64,000 nt of DNA, from contig QVOM02000126.1 in the NCBI GenBank assembly GCA_003586115.2, forward strand, positions 7,100,096 through 7,164,095. Direction: 5' to 3'. The stretch is from Salvator merianae (lineage: Eukaryota > Chordata > Lepidosauria > Squamata > Teiidae). The translations under genes were made by a program, and so were the position numbers. Each line of letters starts with the position of its first letter. Within the stretch, counting starts at the first letter, position 1. Below the pieces are notes generated by a model that did not search any database, was not told the DNA's origin, and saw only the letters and a list, made by a program, of their open reading frames with translations. Below are positions 1-12,087 of this stretch, piece by piece.

Positions 1-35
1 CCCAACTCAGTATTAGAACCAAACTGAAAGTCTAT

Positions 36-175
36 CTACAGCTAAGTTTTACTTAAGCCTCGGTCCACTTTAAGCGTAAAAGAACATTATCAGCAAAGTG
101 ATATGCTGTTTCCTTTCGGCATTATCTAATTCAGAAAATCCACCTTTTGGTTAGATAATGTGGAAAGATGGGTGT
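36..175. repeat. Palindromic MITE family P1, partial copy
   Basis: Left and central part of a palindromic element seen more completely at 29032..29254, 38756..38963 and 43168..43374. It shows the shared hairpin core: a TTATCTAA arm, AGAAAATCCACC, and a GGTTAGATAATG arm. Confidence 0.6.
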
Positions 176-199
176 GATCTGACATGGTTAAAAGAGTGT

Positions 200-625
200 C
201 TTCTGGGTGAATTGGAGTCTCTAGGGACAAATATAAAATACTTAAAATTGTCTTACTGAGTCTCAAAGCCTCTGAATATCTACCCCTTTCTCAGACAGGA
301 AATCATAACTCCAAGGGCATCTCAAACTCTAAACAGTGTTAAGGAAACTACATAAGCAAAGAGGCAGTGATTTCCCACCCAGTGGCCAATCAGTGGGTAG
401 GACCCTTGTAGCCAGGTTACATTGCCTGACTTGGATGTGAAGATAGGTTGCAGTGTAAGTTAAATTTGAGAGGTATTCAGGATAACTGTTTGGAAGGCAA
501 TTTTTTGTTTGTCTGGGGATAGGACATTTATTCTTAAAGAGACAATTTTAAAAAGTCCTGTCTGATTGCACCCTCACTCTGATGGTAGACTGAAGCTGGA
601 TTGAAACTTAGTTGTAGACAGGCCC
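200..625. repeat. Unclassified dispersed repeat R, copy 1, with a P1 right end
   Basis: It shares several ordered blocks with 1330..1820: CTGGGTGAAtTGGA, AGGAAATCATAAC, the CCAGTGGCCAATCAGTG block, and a CTGTCTGATTGCACCC block. Positions 545-625 also match the right end of palindromic family P1. No coding capacity. Confidence 0.5.
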
Positions 626-1329
626 TTAGGCTGCGTCTGCACACAGTAAAGTTGAACAAAAGTAGATTAGAGGAGGCAGTGTCCACGGGCTAGTAGTGCC
701 TCAATCCACATTAACGGCCAGAAAGTGTACTTCCCAAACACATTCTCTGCACTTTAATGTGGATTAGAAGTGGGATGGCAACACTAGTGTTTTATTTTTA
801 ACCACATGGAGATGAGATTTTTGATAGGAAGTGGTGAATAAATATTTTATATAAAATAAATAATAACATGTCCACATGTTACCACCTCCAAGCTATTTTG
901 AGCTGCTTTTTTAACATGTGTGGATGTGGCCTGACAGAGAAAAACAGACTGCTGTGTTAAGGCACATACACCCCATTTGATGCTAAAAGTAGACTCCCCC
1001 CAGTCTTCTGTGTGAGCAACACTGAAAGGGCAGCTGCCTCCCATCATATTAACAGCAGCCTTTAAATAGCCACCAGCCTAGAGATTTTGTTGGGTTTCTT
1101 CCAAGCAGAGTTACACAGTGGATCCTTTCCCTGGTTGATCACAATCTTTTCCTCCCTTGATGCCCAAGCCTGTAAAAGTGTTATCTCTGTGTGTGTTTAA
1201 AAAATATTTTTACTGAGTTTCCCTCCAAATTACAAGCAAAGATATATACAGTAGGTATGATATCGCGCTGTGTCAGTTGAAAAGAGAATGAAGGGTTTAT
1301 AAGTGCGACTATCTAAAACTTCTAATCTA
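626..1329. other. Unassigned intergenic DNA
   Basis: It begins with a motif (AGGCTGCGTCTGCACACAGT) typical of the ends of short DNA elements, but no second end was located. Nothing coding is visible. Confidence 0.3.
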
Positions 1330-1820
1330 AGGTGCAACCAGAAGCAGTTAAAGGGGTGTTTCCTGGGTGAACTGGAACCTGGGACATCAGACATTTTACC
1401 CCTGCATGTATCTTACCCTGTCCCGAAGTCTGGGAATGGGTGCCTCTTCCTCATTCAGGAAATCATAACACCAAGAACAACTCTTTTTCTTTGTCCAATG
1501 GGGTAGGAATCTACAGAGGTGCAAAGGGGGAAATGTAGCCAATCTCAGTCTGGAAAAGGCTACTATGAATGAGCAACCATTCAGGGCCATGGAAAGCCAG
1601 GCAGATGAGTGGCCAGTCAGTGAGTAGCACTTGTCATCAGGGTAGGCATTGCCAAACCTGAAGGCAAAGGAAGAGTACGAAAAAATGAGGTAGGTTTTTG
1701 GGCACTCAGTCGGTTAACCATTTGACTCACTTTTTTGTGCCTCTACAAATGGAGAGCTCCTTGGTAAAGGGGCAACTGAAAAAAGCCCTGTCTGATCGCA
1801 CCCCTAGACTGGTTGCATCT
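1330..1820. repeat. Unclassified dispersed repeat R, copy 2
   Basis: Diverged second copy of the repeat at 200..560 in the same orientation, with the same block order. A third short piece occurs at 10245..10330 (TCCAGTGACCAATCAGTGAG). Confidence 0.5.
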
Positions 1821-4195
1821 GAAAAGATCAAAACTGCTATCTTGATGTTGCCTGCAAGTGCAACTGGAACTGGGTGCAGATAACTAAAATAAGATGCTGA
1901 CTGAGGATTGTTGCAGAGCACAATCAAGGAAAAAGCTGCACAAGCCTTTGTGAATCCCAAAGAAGTTTTGGCAGGAGACCACTTGCTGGCTTTATGCCTT
2001 GAGTCTCAATTATCCTTTTGGTACCCTCATTGCCGCCATCAAATGTGCCTCCATGGCAAAAAGATTTCATTTCTGCAAAAGTCACATGGCCTAATCATTC
2101 TGAGGCTTTACAGCACTGCAGGTAGAAAAAAGAGGCTATAAAAACAGGGCTATTTATTCTCAAAAAGGGATAAAGGAAACCATTCCAAATCATGCCTCAG
2201 TGTTCTTTTAAAAAAGGAGACCATTCCTTAGAAAGTGAATTAAAGCACAAAATATGCCAATTTTGATTTCTAGCCCTGTCAACTGCCCCACATTCATTTG
2301 GCTGCTGCTTTAAGACCCTCCATTCTGATGTTTTCAAGACCCCTTTGTAGAATTGTGTTTCCTTTTCACCTTCCCCTCCCACTGTAACACAGATGTCTAA
2401 GCCCAGCCTATTGTTCCAATTGTCTGTAGTTTAAAAAGCCTCTGCAGTATTTTACTTCTCCCATTGTGTTGCAGCATCCCTGAATGCACCGCTCACCGCA
2501 TATTACTTGCCTTGGCTGGGTTTTCTAAACCCATTTATGAGTCTCCCACCCCTTCTTCTGCAGACACTTGTTCATCAGGGAGCGTAAATTGACTTCTCGC
2601 CCATTCTGTTTCCTTAACTAAAAATGCGCCATTAAGGCTGATTGAAGTCTTTTGAAAACACTTCATGAAAAATGAAAGGCCCTAAGAAATGAGGCTACCC
2701 ATGTTTGCAAATACCTGTTTTTCAGACAAATTGGTGGGAAGAAATCGCAAAGAATTGGGAACTTAACAACACTATTGATATGTGTTTACATGTTTCCCTG
2801 TTTTTGCACAAATTGGAAAACGGCACGTAAAAACATCATTTTCGGAAATGTGAAAAAGTGAGGCATTCGGCCAAGCGCTTTAAAGAAAAGAAAAATAAAG
2901 CAAAACCCCAAAGGCTTGCATTAGACTTTTAAAAGCATAACTCACATTTAATAAAAACACTTTGTTAACAACGTTCTTTCTTTAGTTATCACCTATTTGA
3001 ATCACTGTTTTGATATTTTCTGTTAAAGACAAAACAGACCTTCCGAAATGGTTATCACTAGCAACTTAATAACAACAATTATCATACCTCATTGAGGAAA
3101 TAAATAAGGATAAAGTTCTTTATTAGTTTATGGTGTTTTTGTGCATGATTACTTTATGAACTATGCTTGATATATTATTAGGGCTCCAATCCTAACCTCT
3201 CTTTTCTGGGAGTAACCACCACTGAGCACATCTGACTTCTGAGTAGGCATAGCTAGGCTTGCATTTTAAGTACCAAAATGTAAGAAACAGTGATCCTTAT
3301 TGACGGTTCTTAAGGGTGATATTGCACTGACTGCTATATCAGACCAGCAAAAGTACTGGGAGGGGCAGTTTGCACAAGTGCTAGCAAGCATCAAGAATGG
3401 CTGCTAGCTAAGTGCATCTGCACTTTGCAGTGATTCTTGTGACCAGAAGCAGTATAACGCTGCTCCCAATCACAACTAGCTCTGGAGCACTAATCTGTGC
3501 TCTACAGCCTTACAGGGAGCTAATAGCCAGCTTCTGGTAAGGTACATTCGCTCCCGGTAAGGCACGGTTCCCAGCGCTGCCATGGTCAGGATCAGGCAAG
3601 GTGAGTGCCAGTAGCCTGGTTCAGGTAAGACACTAGGGCCATGCAGTGTGGACAGTGCAAAAATGCCCACTGTCTCCCACACGCGGAGTTTCCCTTACAC
3701 CACACCAGCGTGCATAAGGGAGGTGCCTGGTATGTTTGCTGGTCTGGTATACCGACCAGTGTGGAATCTCCCTAAGGTACCAGGCAGAAATAGCAGAAAT
3801 GTGGTATGGATTATTTTTAACAGTCAGTCTAAACATAGCATTTCCTGTTCTATGACAGAAAAAGAAGACTCGCTTTTCAATTCTGGTACCTTGTGTTAAA
3901 TAAGATAATCTAGAAATTTACGCTTGAATATAAACATGAATTTGGAGAAACTGAAAGGAAGATCTTTTTGATCTTCTTGGAGATGGTGAGGTATCAATAA
4001 ATAGGTAAATCTAAAGCTCTGCTGGAGGTCTGTAGCATCAGCTCTGAGAATTACTGGTAGACATCAAAAAAGGTTTGCTGTTGTTTTATTTCAGATTTTT
4101 CAAAACTTATTCATAGTATCTGCTATTAAGTGTCAGCTTATGCCATATATCTGATATATACAGGACTGAACTGTACAGACTTGCATAATAACATA
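1821..4195. other. Unassigned, mostly AT-rich DNA
   Basis: No exon, RNA gene or complete repeat could be supported. Between 3625 and 3780 a short imperfect inverted arrangement (GTGTGGACAGTGC ... CCAGTGTGGAATC) suggests the remains of a palindromic element related to family C. Confidence 0.3.
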
Positions 4196-4822
4196 ATAGA
4201 ACATTAGAGGGGCCCTGCTGGATCAGGTCAAGGGTCATCTAGTCCAGCATCTTGTCTCACACATTCTCAAGCAGAATAAAAAACCAAAACCTTCACCTGC
4301 TCTTGACTCTCCACAGATGGTTTTACAGATATCCTGCCTGTCTTTTCAACCTGGAGGCAGTACCTAGGCATCCATTCTAGTAGCCACTGATATACTTGAC
4401 CTCCATGAATCTGCCCAATCCTTTCTTAAAGCTATCCAGACTGATTGCTGTGCCCCCTGATCCTAGTGCTGTGCAACAGAGAAAATAATTTTTCTCTATC
4501 CACCTTTTCCGTACCATGCATGATTTTATATACTTCAATCAGTTCCCCTCTTAAATGCCATCTTTTGGGGCTGAAGAGGCCAAGACGTTGAAACCTGATT
4601 TCATAAGGAAGGTGTTCCAGCCCCTTGAACATTCTGGTTGTCCTTTTCTGCACCTTTTCCAGTTTCACAATATCTTTTTTGAGGTGAGGTGACCAGAATT
4701 GTACACAACATTCCAAGTGTGGCCTCACTGTAGATTTATAAAGAGGCACCATGACACTTGCCGACTTGTTTTCTATTCCCTTCCTAATTACCCCTAACAC
4801 CAATTTTGCCTTTTTCACTGCA
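4196..4822 (-). mobile_element. CR1/L3-like LINE, 3' end with C-terminal ORF2 remnant
   Basis: On the minus strand a 128-codon open frame encodes the C-terminal end of a non-LTR retrotransposon reverse transcriptase: VRPHLECCVQFWSPHLKKDI, KVQKRTTRMFKGLEHLPYE, LRGELIEVYKIMHG. Downstream is the family's typical 3' sequence (GCTGGATCAGG ... CTAGTCCAGCATC) to about 4196. The copy is 5'-truncated, as usual. The same subfamily recurs at 19380, 36000, 40150, 41432 and 42358. Confidence 0.85.
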
Positions 4823-5449
4823 GCTTACAATCCACTTACAGTCCAGCTCCCTGCAGTAATATGGGATATTATATTATAAATTGATGTTTTTAAAGTTTAA
4901 AAGTTATTTTATATATTCGTTACTCCTCAAATCATCTATAGGTAGAGATAAAACTGTAGCCATAAAAATATTATCTCATAATTTATTGCAATAAAATACC
5001 ACAGCGGTCCTGCATTTGCAAACAGCACCTAAGTCTTTCTAGCATCCCCTCATTACAAACACTTTCATAAATGCATTCAGGAATGGGGGACAAGCTTATC
5101 TCTGCAGGGGGAGAATTTTATACCTGGGGGCCACCACAGGCAAGACTCACACGCTATGCATAGTAAGTATATGGAATTCCCATCCCTCGTGTCAATAATT
5201 AAAATGAGCAAGGAAGGGTATAAACTCTACTGTACCAAGAACTGTGTGTATTTGTGGCTTGAGAGAGTATGAAGTGGACATATTGACTTTGACCACATCT
5301 AGCTCCATTGTGTGTCCTTTGGAAAACCCAGGAAGGATGCATGCAGCCCTTGAGGGGGGAAAAGTCTTTCACTGCTATGGGTCAGTCTCCTTGGATAGAC
5401 ACAATGGGAACTTTACAACCTGAGCAGTTCTCCTTGTGATACTATTTCT
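4823..5449. other. Unassigned DNA
   Basis: No coding or repeat structure could be supported. Confidence 0.3.
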
Positions 5450-5720
5450 GGATGCCTCAGATGTGGGCCAAAACCCACAACTGTCCCAGGACTACATTGA
5501 AAATGCCAGATGCAATTGTGACAATTCCAGTACAGTCCAGGGATAGTGAGCCAATATCACATAAAACTGCTATTATGGGAAATCCAGCAACGATGCCAGG
5601 TTTCCCATAATCGTTCCCTTTACCTGGACCTCTGCCAGGAGCTTGGCTGGTTTTCCGGTTATACGATTCCACTTCATTTCAGCAGCTCCCAACAGGCATC
5701 CAGGTGAGGGGAACTAAGCC
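5450..5720. mobile_element. Fold-back DNA element family D, copy 1 (partial)
   Basis: Matches the element at 57017..57456: a TGCCAGATGCAATTGTGACA block, a CTATTATGGGAAATC arm and its inverted partner GGTTTCCCATAATCG around GCAACGATGCCA. Truncated, with no TSD resolved. Confidence 0.55.
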
Positions 5721-5973
5721 CTTTATTGTTTGCTACATCTGCCAAGGGGTGATAAGAGGTGACTGCAGGATTTCCTTGAGATCCCGCAATGCCTCTTGCT
5801 GTCTAGAGGCAGCCTCACATTTCATTGGAAAGTGCCTCCATTCTAAAAGAGACTTGTTGTGGTATGGAGTGAGCCATCGTTTTGTTAAGGGTGCCTCCAA
5901 ATGCACTCTAAACCCCACAATTATCCTGGAACTGTACTGGGAATGCCAGACCTAATCGCGGCATACCCAGTAT

Positions 5974-6166
5974 CAGCGACGGGTCGTCGCTTTAAGAGTG
6001 AGTGTTCGCAAGCCGTGGGAAGGGGTGATCACTGGCTGCAAAACCACGCCCCCTCCTGGGTGGGTCTTGCAGTGGCCTGCTGCATCACTATAGAGGCCCC
6101 ATGGCCAACGATCGCCACTTCCTGCGGCTTGTGAACATTCACTCTGAAAGCGACAAGCCATTGCTG
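5974..6166. mobile_element. hAT-type palindromic MITE, family A
   Basis: 193-bp element, TIR CAGCGACGGGTCGTCGC, flanked by near-identical 8-bp repeats CCCAGTAT (5966-5973) and CTCAGTAT (6167-6174). The 8-bp TSD and CAG-type terminus identify hAT superfamily mobility. It has an internal palindrome and no coding capacity. Confidence 0.8.
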
Positions 6167-6432
6167 CTCAGTATAGTACCAGGTTAGTAAGGTGATAACG
6201 TGATATACCTCCCATACAGGGCGTCTGGCAATGATGCCAGATTTTCAGTAAGAGTTCCCCTTTTGTGTTACCAGAAGCCAGCCAGGAATATGAAAAATAA
6301 CAAAAGGAAGTGGGCAGGCACTTGACTGGCTTCCAATAACATGAAGACAGCTTATTTCGGAAGCTGCAGGCAGATGTAAAAGGTAACCCTGCGACTGCTG
6401 CAGGATGGGGCAGGGAAAAGCAATTGTGGGAT

Positions 6433-6637
6433 CAGCGGTGGCTGCCGGCTTTAAGGGTGGGTGTTTGCGCCCCGCGCAAAGTGCGCCATGGCTGTTCGTG
6501 GGGTCTCTAGGCCTCCGTACTGCCACAGCAGGTTGCAACAGCAGGTTGCCGCAGCAGGCCTGGAGGGCCCACGAACAGCCATGGCGCACTTTGTGCGGGG
6601 TGCAAACACCCACCCTTAAAGCCAGCGGCTGTCGCTG
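6433..6637. mobile_element. hAT-type palindromic MITE, family A
   Basis: 205 bp, flanked by TGTGGGAT and CGTGGGAT (7 of 8 matching). The arms are long inverted repeats: the left arm carries CATGGCTGTTCGTGG and the right arm the inverse. The centre is a short CAGGTTGC-type repeat. Open frames in it are palindrome artefacts. Confidence 0.82.
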
Positions 6638-6720
6638 CGTGGGATCCTCCTCAGATGCTGCATTGCTTCTTGCCATCTCGAGGCAGCCTAGAAGATGCAA
6701 GCCTGAAGCCCACCCTGCTA

Positions 6721-7254
6721 TATGACATTAATTGTGAGATGGTTCCATGCACCTAATTCCATTTTATGTAAAGGCACCATAAAAATATGAAAGAATCTGG
6801 TCCTCAAGGAAGTTGATAATAAATTCATATTATACAGATTTTATAACATCATCACTAAGGGTAGGAGACAGATCCTAATGAATGTGTTTTTATTTTTCTA
6901 TCAAGGCTCAATCAACCCATACATCTTAGTTCGGGAAATATTATGTGACCAAAGAAAAGGGAAAATTCATTTGTAAACCACTCAGCCCAGGGAGAAAAGG
7001 AGGCTAATTCTGGCAGTGAAGAGATTTGTAAAGGAAATCTGTGCTAGCATATGGAAAATGCCTCTTTCTGTAAAAAAAGGAATATCAGAAAGGATTACAC
7101 GAAGCTTAAAAGGAAGGCAGCTCTTCCAAAGGATGAATCAATTGAAAATGGCAGCTAATGCATAAGGCAGCTGACATGGTTCTTCCTGCAAAAAAAAGTT
7201 TTCTTAGTCGTTTGCTGCCATTGGGATGGCTGAGTCTTCACAACATTTTTCCTT
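6721..7254. other. Unassigned AT-rich DNA
   Basis: No gene or repeat could be supported. Confidence 0.3.
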
Positions 7255-8990
7255 AGAATCATAGAGTTGGAAGGACCCCTGGGATCGTTGAGTCCAACCC
7301 CCTGCTCAATGCAGGATTCACTAAACCATTGCAGACAAATGTCTGTCCAGCCTCTCCTTGAAGACTTCCAGCAAAGGAGAGCTCACCACCTCCTGTGACA
7401 ACTGATTCCATTGACCAATTGCACTTACTCTCAGGCCGCAGTCCGACATCATAAGTTTAATCCATATCAGAAGAGTACAAGGACTGAATTCGTCTTCTGA
7501 TCGTTCCCACAGTTACAGTTTAACATGAACTCAATTCGTACTTGCTCGTTCCCACACTGATATTTCCCGTGCTTGGCACGGAGAAACAGTACCTTTTCTG
7601 CCTCCACCCCTCGTCAAATTCTCCTCCCTGTGCAGTCAGTGATTGGCTGTAGTCCCAACATTCAAATCTTGACGTCACAGGGGCGGGAAAGTCAAGCTCC
7701 GCTCTTCGTATGTCCCCACTGCTGCCTTAGAAAGTGGATTCACTTGGCAGTGTTACTAGTCATTCGCCATTTACTCCTTCTCCCCCCTACAGCCTCTATC
7801 TACACAAGCAGAACTTTAAAACTATGTGTACCACACAATTAAGCTTTTTAAAGGGCTGATGGCGATTTCTGCTCCCTTGCAAGTGCACTTTTGCGCAACT
7901 GCGCAATTTAAAAGTAGCGCAAAAGCAGGGAGAGGTCCATGACGAAAGGGAAACGTGGGGAGGGAACGTGGGGGGGCTCTATTATCTTGATAGTGCTGTT
8001 TATCGCCAGCAAATGGACTCTGCCTCATCTCCCCCCGAGACATCCACAGCGGCATGTTTCTCTGCTGTGTAGCTGTGTGCTGCCGACGGCAAAACTCATC
8101 TTGAGTGGATTCTTTGTTGGGGCAAGAGGACTGCAACCCCAAACAGGCGCAGTTTATTTTTTGGTTTAAAGAGCAGACGGAAGTGGAGGAAGCCTTTAAT
8201 TTCTTCCTGGCAGTGTCGAATGGGGGATAAAGAAAGAGAAAGGACCGCAGTTTAGTGAAGTAAAAAGGAGGATGGTTTCTTTTCCCCTGGCAGTGATGGA
8301 AGGGGGCATAATGGAGGCAGAAGAAACTACTGCGCTTCCTGCCCACCCACAAAGTCTGTCATTGGACAGCACAAAAAGGGGATCCCTCCCTCTGCACACC
8401 CCCAGAAAAGTATGGTCCCTCCCAAATAGTCTCCTTCCCCATTCCCACATCGCAAAGTAAAGTGGGCTAGCGATCTGGAACGGCTTGAGAACTCATTAAA
8501 TCCGAATACAAAGTAGTCCAGATTTCGCCAATTTAGTCCAGAAAAACTATGGAACAGCAAAATCATGTCAGGCCAGCGGGAACTGAAGACGGCCTGTAAA
8601 CTGATTAAATGCTGTGTCGGAACGCGGCCTCAGAATGTTTTTTTTTCCAATATCTAGTCTGTATCTACTCCCTTGAAGTTTCATCCCGCTGTTTCTAGTC
8701 CTTCCTTCTTGTGCAAGTGAGAATAGGGTCAATCCCTCTGCACTGTGACAGCCCTTCAGATACCTGAAAAGAGCTATCATGTCTCCTCTCAGTCTTCTCT
8801 TCGAGTTTGTCAATGTCCCTTTTAAACTGGGGCGCCCAGAACTGAACACAGTACTCCCGATGAGGTCTGACCAAGGTAGAGTAAAGAGGGATAATTACTT
8901 CTCGTGATCTGGACTCTGTGCTCCTCTTGATACATCCCAGGATGGTGTTTGCCTTCTTCGGGAGCTTGTTATTGTAGGCCTGTGAGATGC
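7255..8990 (-). mobile_element. CR1 LINE 3' end, split by a DNA element
   Basis: Positions 7255-7434 (3' end, ATCATAGAGTTGGAAGGACC type) and 8630-8990 (C-terminal ORF2: [30 protein letters not shown]) are contiguous in the intact relative at 29285..30060. The interruption is the 1.2-kb element at 7435..8629. The ORF is frameshifted and not functional. Confidence 0.85.
7435..8629. mobile_element. Non-autonomous DNA transposon inserted in CR1
   Basis: The insert is 1195 bp and flanked by the 4-bp duplication TCAG (7431-7434 and 8630-8633), which occurs once in the uninterrupted CR1. Imperfect terminal inverted repeats: left GCCGCAGTCCGACATCATAA, right (inverted) GGCCGCGTTCCGACACAGC, both followed by TTTAATC. 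No transposase is recognisable. The superfamily is unassigned; a 4-bp TSD excludes hAT and Tc1. Confidence 0.72.
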
Positions 8991-9147
8991 TGCTGCACAA
9001 AAGGTGGTGCCAAAGGTGAATGCGTCCAGAGAGGAAGAACTGCCAGAGAGGCTGATGTTTATTCCTTTGATCCACACACTCCTCTTTCACCCCAGACTCC
9101 CAACATAAGTTTAAATAGAGAGCAACATTCTTTTAATGGCACTAAAC

Positions 9148-9502
9148 TAGAGATGTGCTGAACCAGTCTGAATTCAAACCAGTTTGAATTGAATTGGGTG
9201 GTTCAACCAACTTAAATTTTAACTAAATGAACCCCAAGTTTGGGAGGGAGGTTGGTTCAAATTCAAACCAAACCAGGGGGGTTCCGTTGAACCAGTTTGA
9301 ACCACCCAGTTCAGTCTAAACCACTTCAAATTCATTAGTATTTTACTCTTTTAAAGGGCCTTTTAAATTGCATTTTTATGTACAGTAACCTGTCAAATCA
9401 GTTTAGGATTCAAATCAAACTGGTTTCGAATTAAAACTGAACCACACATGGTTCAATTCGATTTGAACCAAACCACCATTTTCAAGTTCGCACACATCTC
9501 TA
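9148..9502. mobile_element. hAT-type MITE, TAGAGATGTGC family
   Basis: 355 bp with terminal inverted repeats TAGAGATGTGC / GCACACATCTCTA, flanked by CACTAAAC (9140-9147) and CACCAAAC (9503-9510). The interior is a degenerate repeat of GAACCA/TTCAAA words (AACCAGTTTGAA). Related copies: 48563..48904 and a truncated one at 16791. Confidence 0.8.
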
Positions 9503-9510
9503 CACCAAAC

Positions 9511-9922
9511 ATGTTTTTTATCATTTAAGATTCATGTTACGGTTTTTCTGTCTTTCACAACATGTGGTGGAACCTGGGTTCAAATTCCTGTTTGATCATG
9601 AAGATCTTCAAACTTGAACTGCATTTTGTAGGTAATGTCAGGTTATTGCAAGGGGCTTGTCTGATTGAAGAAGGAAGAATTCGACTGATGCTGAAGGTGA
9701 TAAAGACGTTACAGAGGTCACAAGGCATTTCCCAGAAGAAGGAAAGTAATCAATGTGAAGAATCTGGGGGGAAACTTAGTTCCCAAGTTCTATGTTGCAT
9801 GAAAAAGCTCCCAGTTCAATCTCTGGCGTTTTAGTTGAAAGGAACAAACGCACATAATGGGAAGCACTCTTCTCAGAAGTGCTGCTGGTCAGAGTACCTA
9901 ATGGTGGTGTGGTGGACACATA
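9511..9922. other. Unassigned DNA
   Basis: No gene or repeat could be supported. A 90-codon open frame has no recognisable motif. Confidence 0.25.
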
Positions 9923-10017
9923 GGTCCTTTCCACACTGGGGCTTTTCCCAGGATGCATGGTGGGGCCTGCCATAGTCTGCACTAGCATGCAGACAGGAGG
10001 CCCATGTGGAAAGGGCC
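9923..10017. mobile_element. Short palindromic MITE, family C
   Basis: Inverted ends GGTCCTTTCCACACTGGGG and CCCATGTGGAAAGGGCC enclose a centre with CATAGTCTGCACTAGCATGC. The same structure recurs at 13322..13434 and 45175..45320. Confidence 0.6.
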
Positions 10018-11150
10018 AAAGTCCACCAGCTGTAAGGGAGATTGATAAGTTCTGATTTTCATATAGTGTATCCAGTGCCAAGCCTTCGCTTCAAGGAATT
10101 CAAGGCAGCAGACACGGCTCTGATTCTTTCCATTTGTCTCAAGAACAGGTCTGTGAAATACATCAGGCTGAGAGGCAGTTATTGCTCCCAAGTTGGAGAT
10201 GAATCTGAGTCACACCCTTGATCCAAGGATGTGGCAACCTACCATGACTGCAGCAAAGAGGTGGGGATTTCCTATCCAGTGACCAATCAGTGAGCAGCAC
10301 CCCCTGCAGTCATGGTAGCTGACCTGTTGAAGCAAATAGGCACCACCAGGCTCTAACCAATCATACTCCTTCCTGCCTAAATGTAACAATTCTAGTGGCA
10401 CCACCAGCCACCCATAATCTGAACAAAAGATCACTCAAAATAAAAGTCCTCAAAGTCTTTGCCTTACTAAAGAGCATTTAGCCATACATAATATAATATA
10501 TAACATAATATAATCCAACAGCTACATACACTATATTCTAAGACATGACTAATAGGCCAGTTCCAGACACTGACCGAATGTTGTGCTAATGCGATATTCC
10601 AGAGAAAAGCCCATTTGGAATTACTGCCTGTTAGCTACACAGTACAGCAGCCTGTACTATCTGTGCACGTTTTTTAGTGACATGCACGTCCAGGTTTTTT
10701 CCTAGTGCAAAATACCCATAAGTACATGATAGTGACCACCACACATGTGCAGCCATCTTTTTTGTCTACTGCACATGCGCAGTGGCTACAGTGAAGATGG
10801 TGTGTCTGTCCAAAAGGTTAGTCATAGACTGCTGCTGATGTGTTATTTCACTCTGAAAGTGGACTGAAAGTGGATTAAAACTTAGGTGTCAACACAGCAC
10901 AGCAGCTATATAGCCAGAAATAAATCACTTCCAGGTTTTTTCCTTGGAGCCCCACCTGGGCTCAGTTACTTTTGTTTTTAAATGTGTGGGACAAAAAATG
11001 AAGACAGAAAGGGAACCACCATTGCAGTCTTGGTGATTATCTACATGTATGTATTACAGGCCTTTACTGAAGTCATTATTGATTAAACATGGTTGGCTAC
11101 ATGTGGAAAAAATTGTTCTGTAAGGGAAAGTGTCATAATATAGAAATATC
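10018..11150. other. Unassigned DNA with repeat fragments
   Basis: It contains a piece of repeat R (10245-10330) and a right-end fragment of palindromic family P1 (10850-10900). The remainder is AT-rich with (ATAAT)-like stretches near 10485. No gene visible. Confidence 0.35.
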
Positions 11151-11215
11151 CAGATGTCCCTGAACTATAACTCCCATAATTCCTTGCCAGAGTTGTAGTT
11201 CAGGAACATCTAGAG
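11151..11215. repeat. Short inverted-repeat fragment (ACTATAACTCCCAT type)
   Basis: CCCTGAACTATAACTCCCAT is followed by the inverse GTTGTAGTTCAGG. This is the core of a widespread amniote hAT-like MITE, here reduced to about 65 bp. Confidence 0.5.
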
Positions 11216-12087
11216 GTGGTGTTCATTAAATGGATATTTGATAATCTGGGTATTACATATATTTCATGGTGGAGAAGTATCCTTAAAAAATCTGGAAAGC
11301 TCCTCCAAGATACACCAGGGGGTTGGGGGGGGGAAGGAAACAGGGGATATGTGTTTCCATATTGTTTGCTATTATTGTTTGTTTACTGTAATGTGTTATA
11401 GAATAAAAAACTGATTTTTTTTCTAAAAAAAAAAGTTAACCTTTTAAAAAAATTATTATTTAAACTACTTCCTTACCTCTAGAGATGAAACCATTTTTAT
11501 GCCACTGTTTTGCAGCAGCCCTTCTGAGATTATTTTTCTTTTTACCAGAAACTGTGAAATCTCACCTGAAACCAAAACTGTCTATAAGTTGATGGAGGGA
11601 GGCGGAAGATTTCCTTTTAGAATTCTTCCGTTAATGGAAGGCAACGAACAGAAAGATCAAGGAAAGCAGCTAAGTACACAGAGGTCGTTTGAAAACTATG
11701 AGTTCTATAGCAGCAGGACAAGAAAAAACTGTCAGTTTCCATCCCATTAAGCAAGCTATGAGGCGTGTGTTAGATGCAGTGCGATTATGGCAAGCTACAC
11801 AGATGCCTCGGCTTCCCCTATCAATTATTCAATTTCTTTTATGCAAATAATGTTTCTGAAAACCAACGGGAATCCATAATAGCAGGCGAAGCAGCATCAA
11901 TTTAGAGGAATTAAATGCCAGGTGAACTCTGCAACATTTTCAGACCAAACCTGAAATCTACAGAATACGGTTTCCTTGAAATGTCTGTACCAGCATGCAA
12001 ATATCTGCACGCAGATTCAGGACTCTTGTCCTTTTATATAATTCAAAACAAAGGGCGGGTGCAAGTGCCAGCATGATGTACAGTTAG
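11216..12087. other. Unassigned DNA
   Basis: No gene or repeat could be supported. Confidence 0.25.

Larger units (their letters stand above)
5885..6720. mobile_element. Family D copy 2, interrupted by two hAT MITEs
   Basis: Segments 5885-5973, 6175-6424 and 6646-6720 together resemble one family D element: GTGCCTCCAAATGCACTC start, GGCAATGATGCCAG centre, inverted pair GTTACCAGAAGCCAGC / GCTTCCAATAAC. The two gaps are filled exactly by TSD-flanked hAT MITEs at 5974 and 6433, so they inserted later. Confidence 0.6.

Noticed and set aside
6245..6725. Overlapping 151- and 106-codon frames on opposite strands
   Set aside because: They are produced by the palindromic MITE at 6433, which reads alike in both directions.
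7822..8352. 176-codon frame on the minus strand
   Set aside because: It lies inside the non-coding 1.2-kb DNA element, has no homology that I recognise and overlaps other open frames on both strands.
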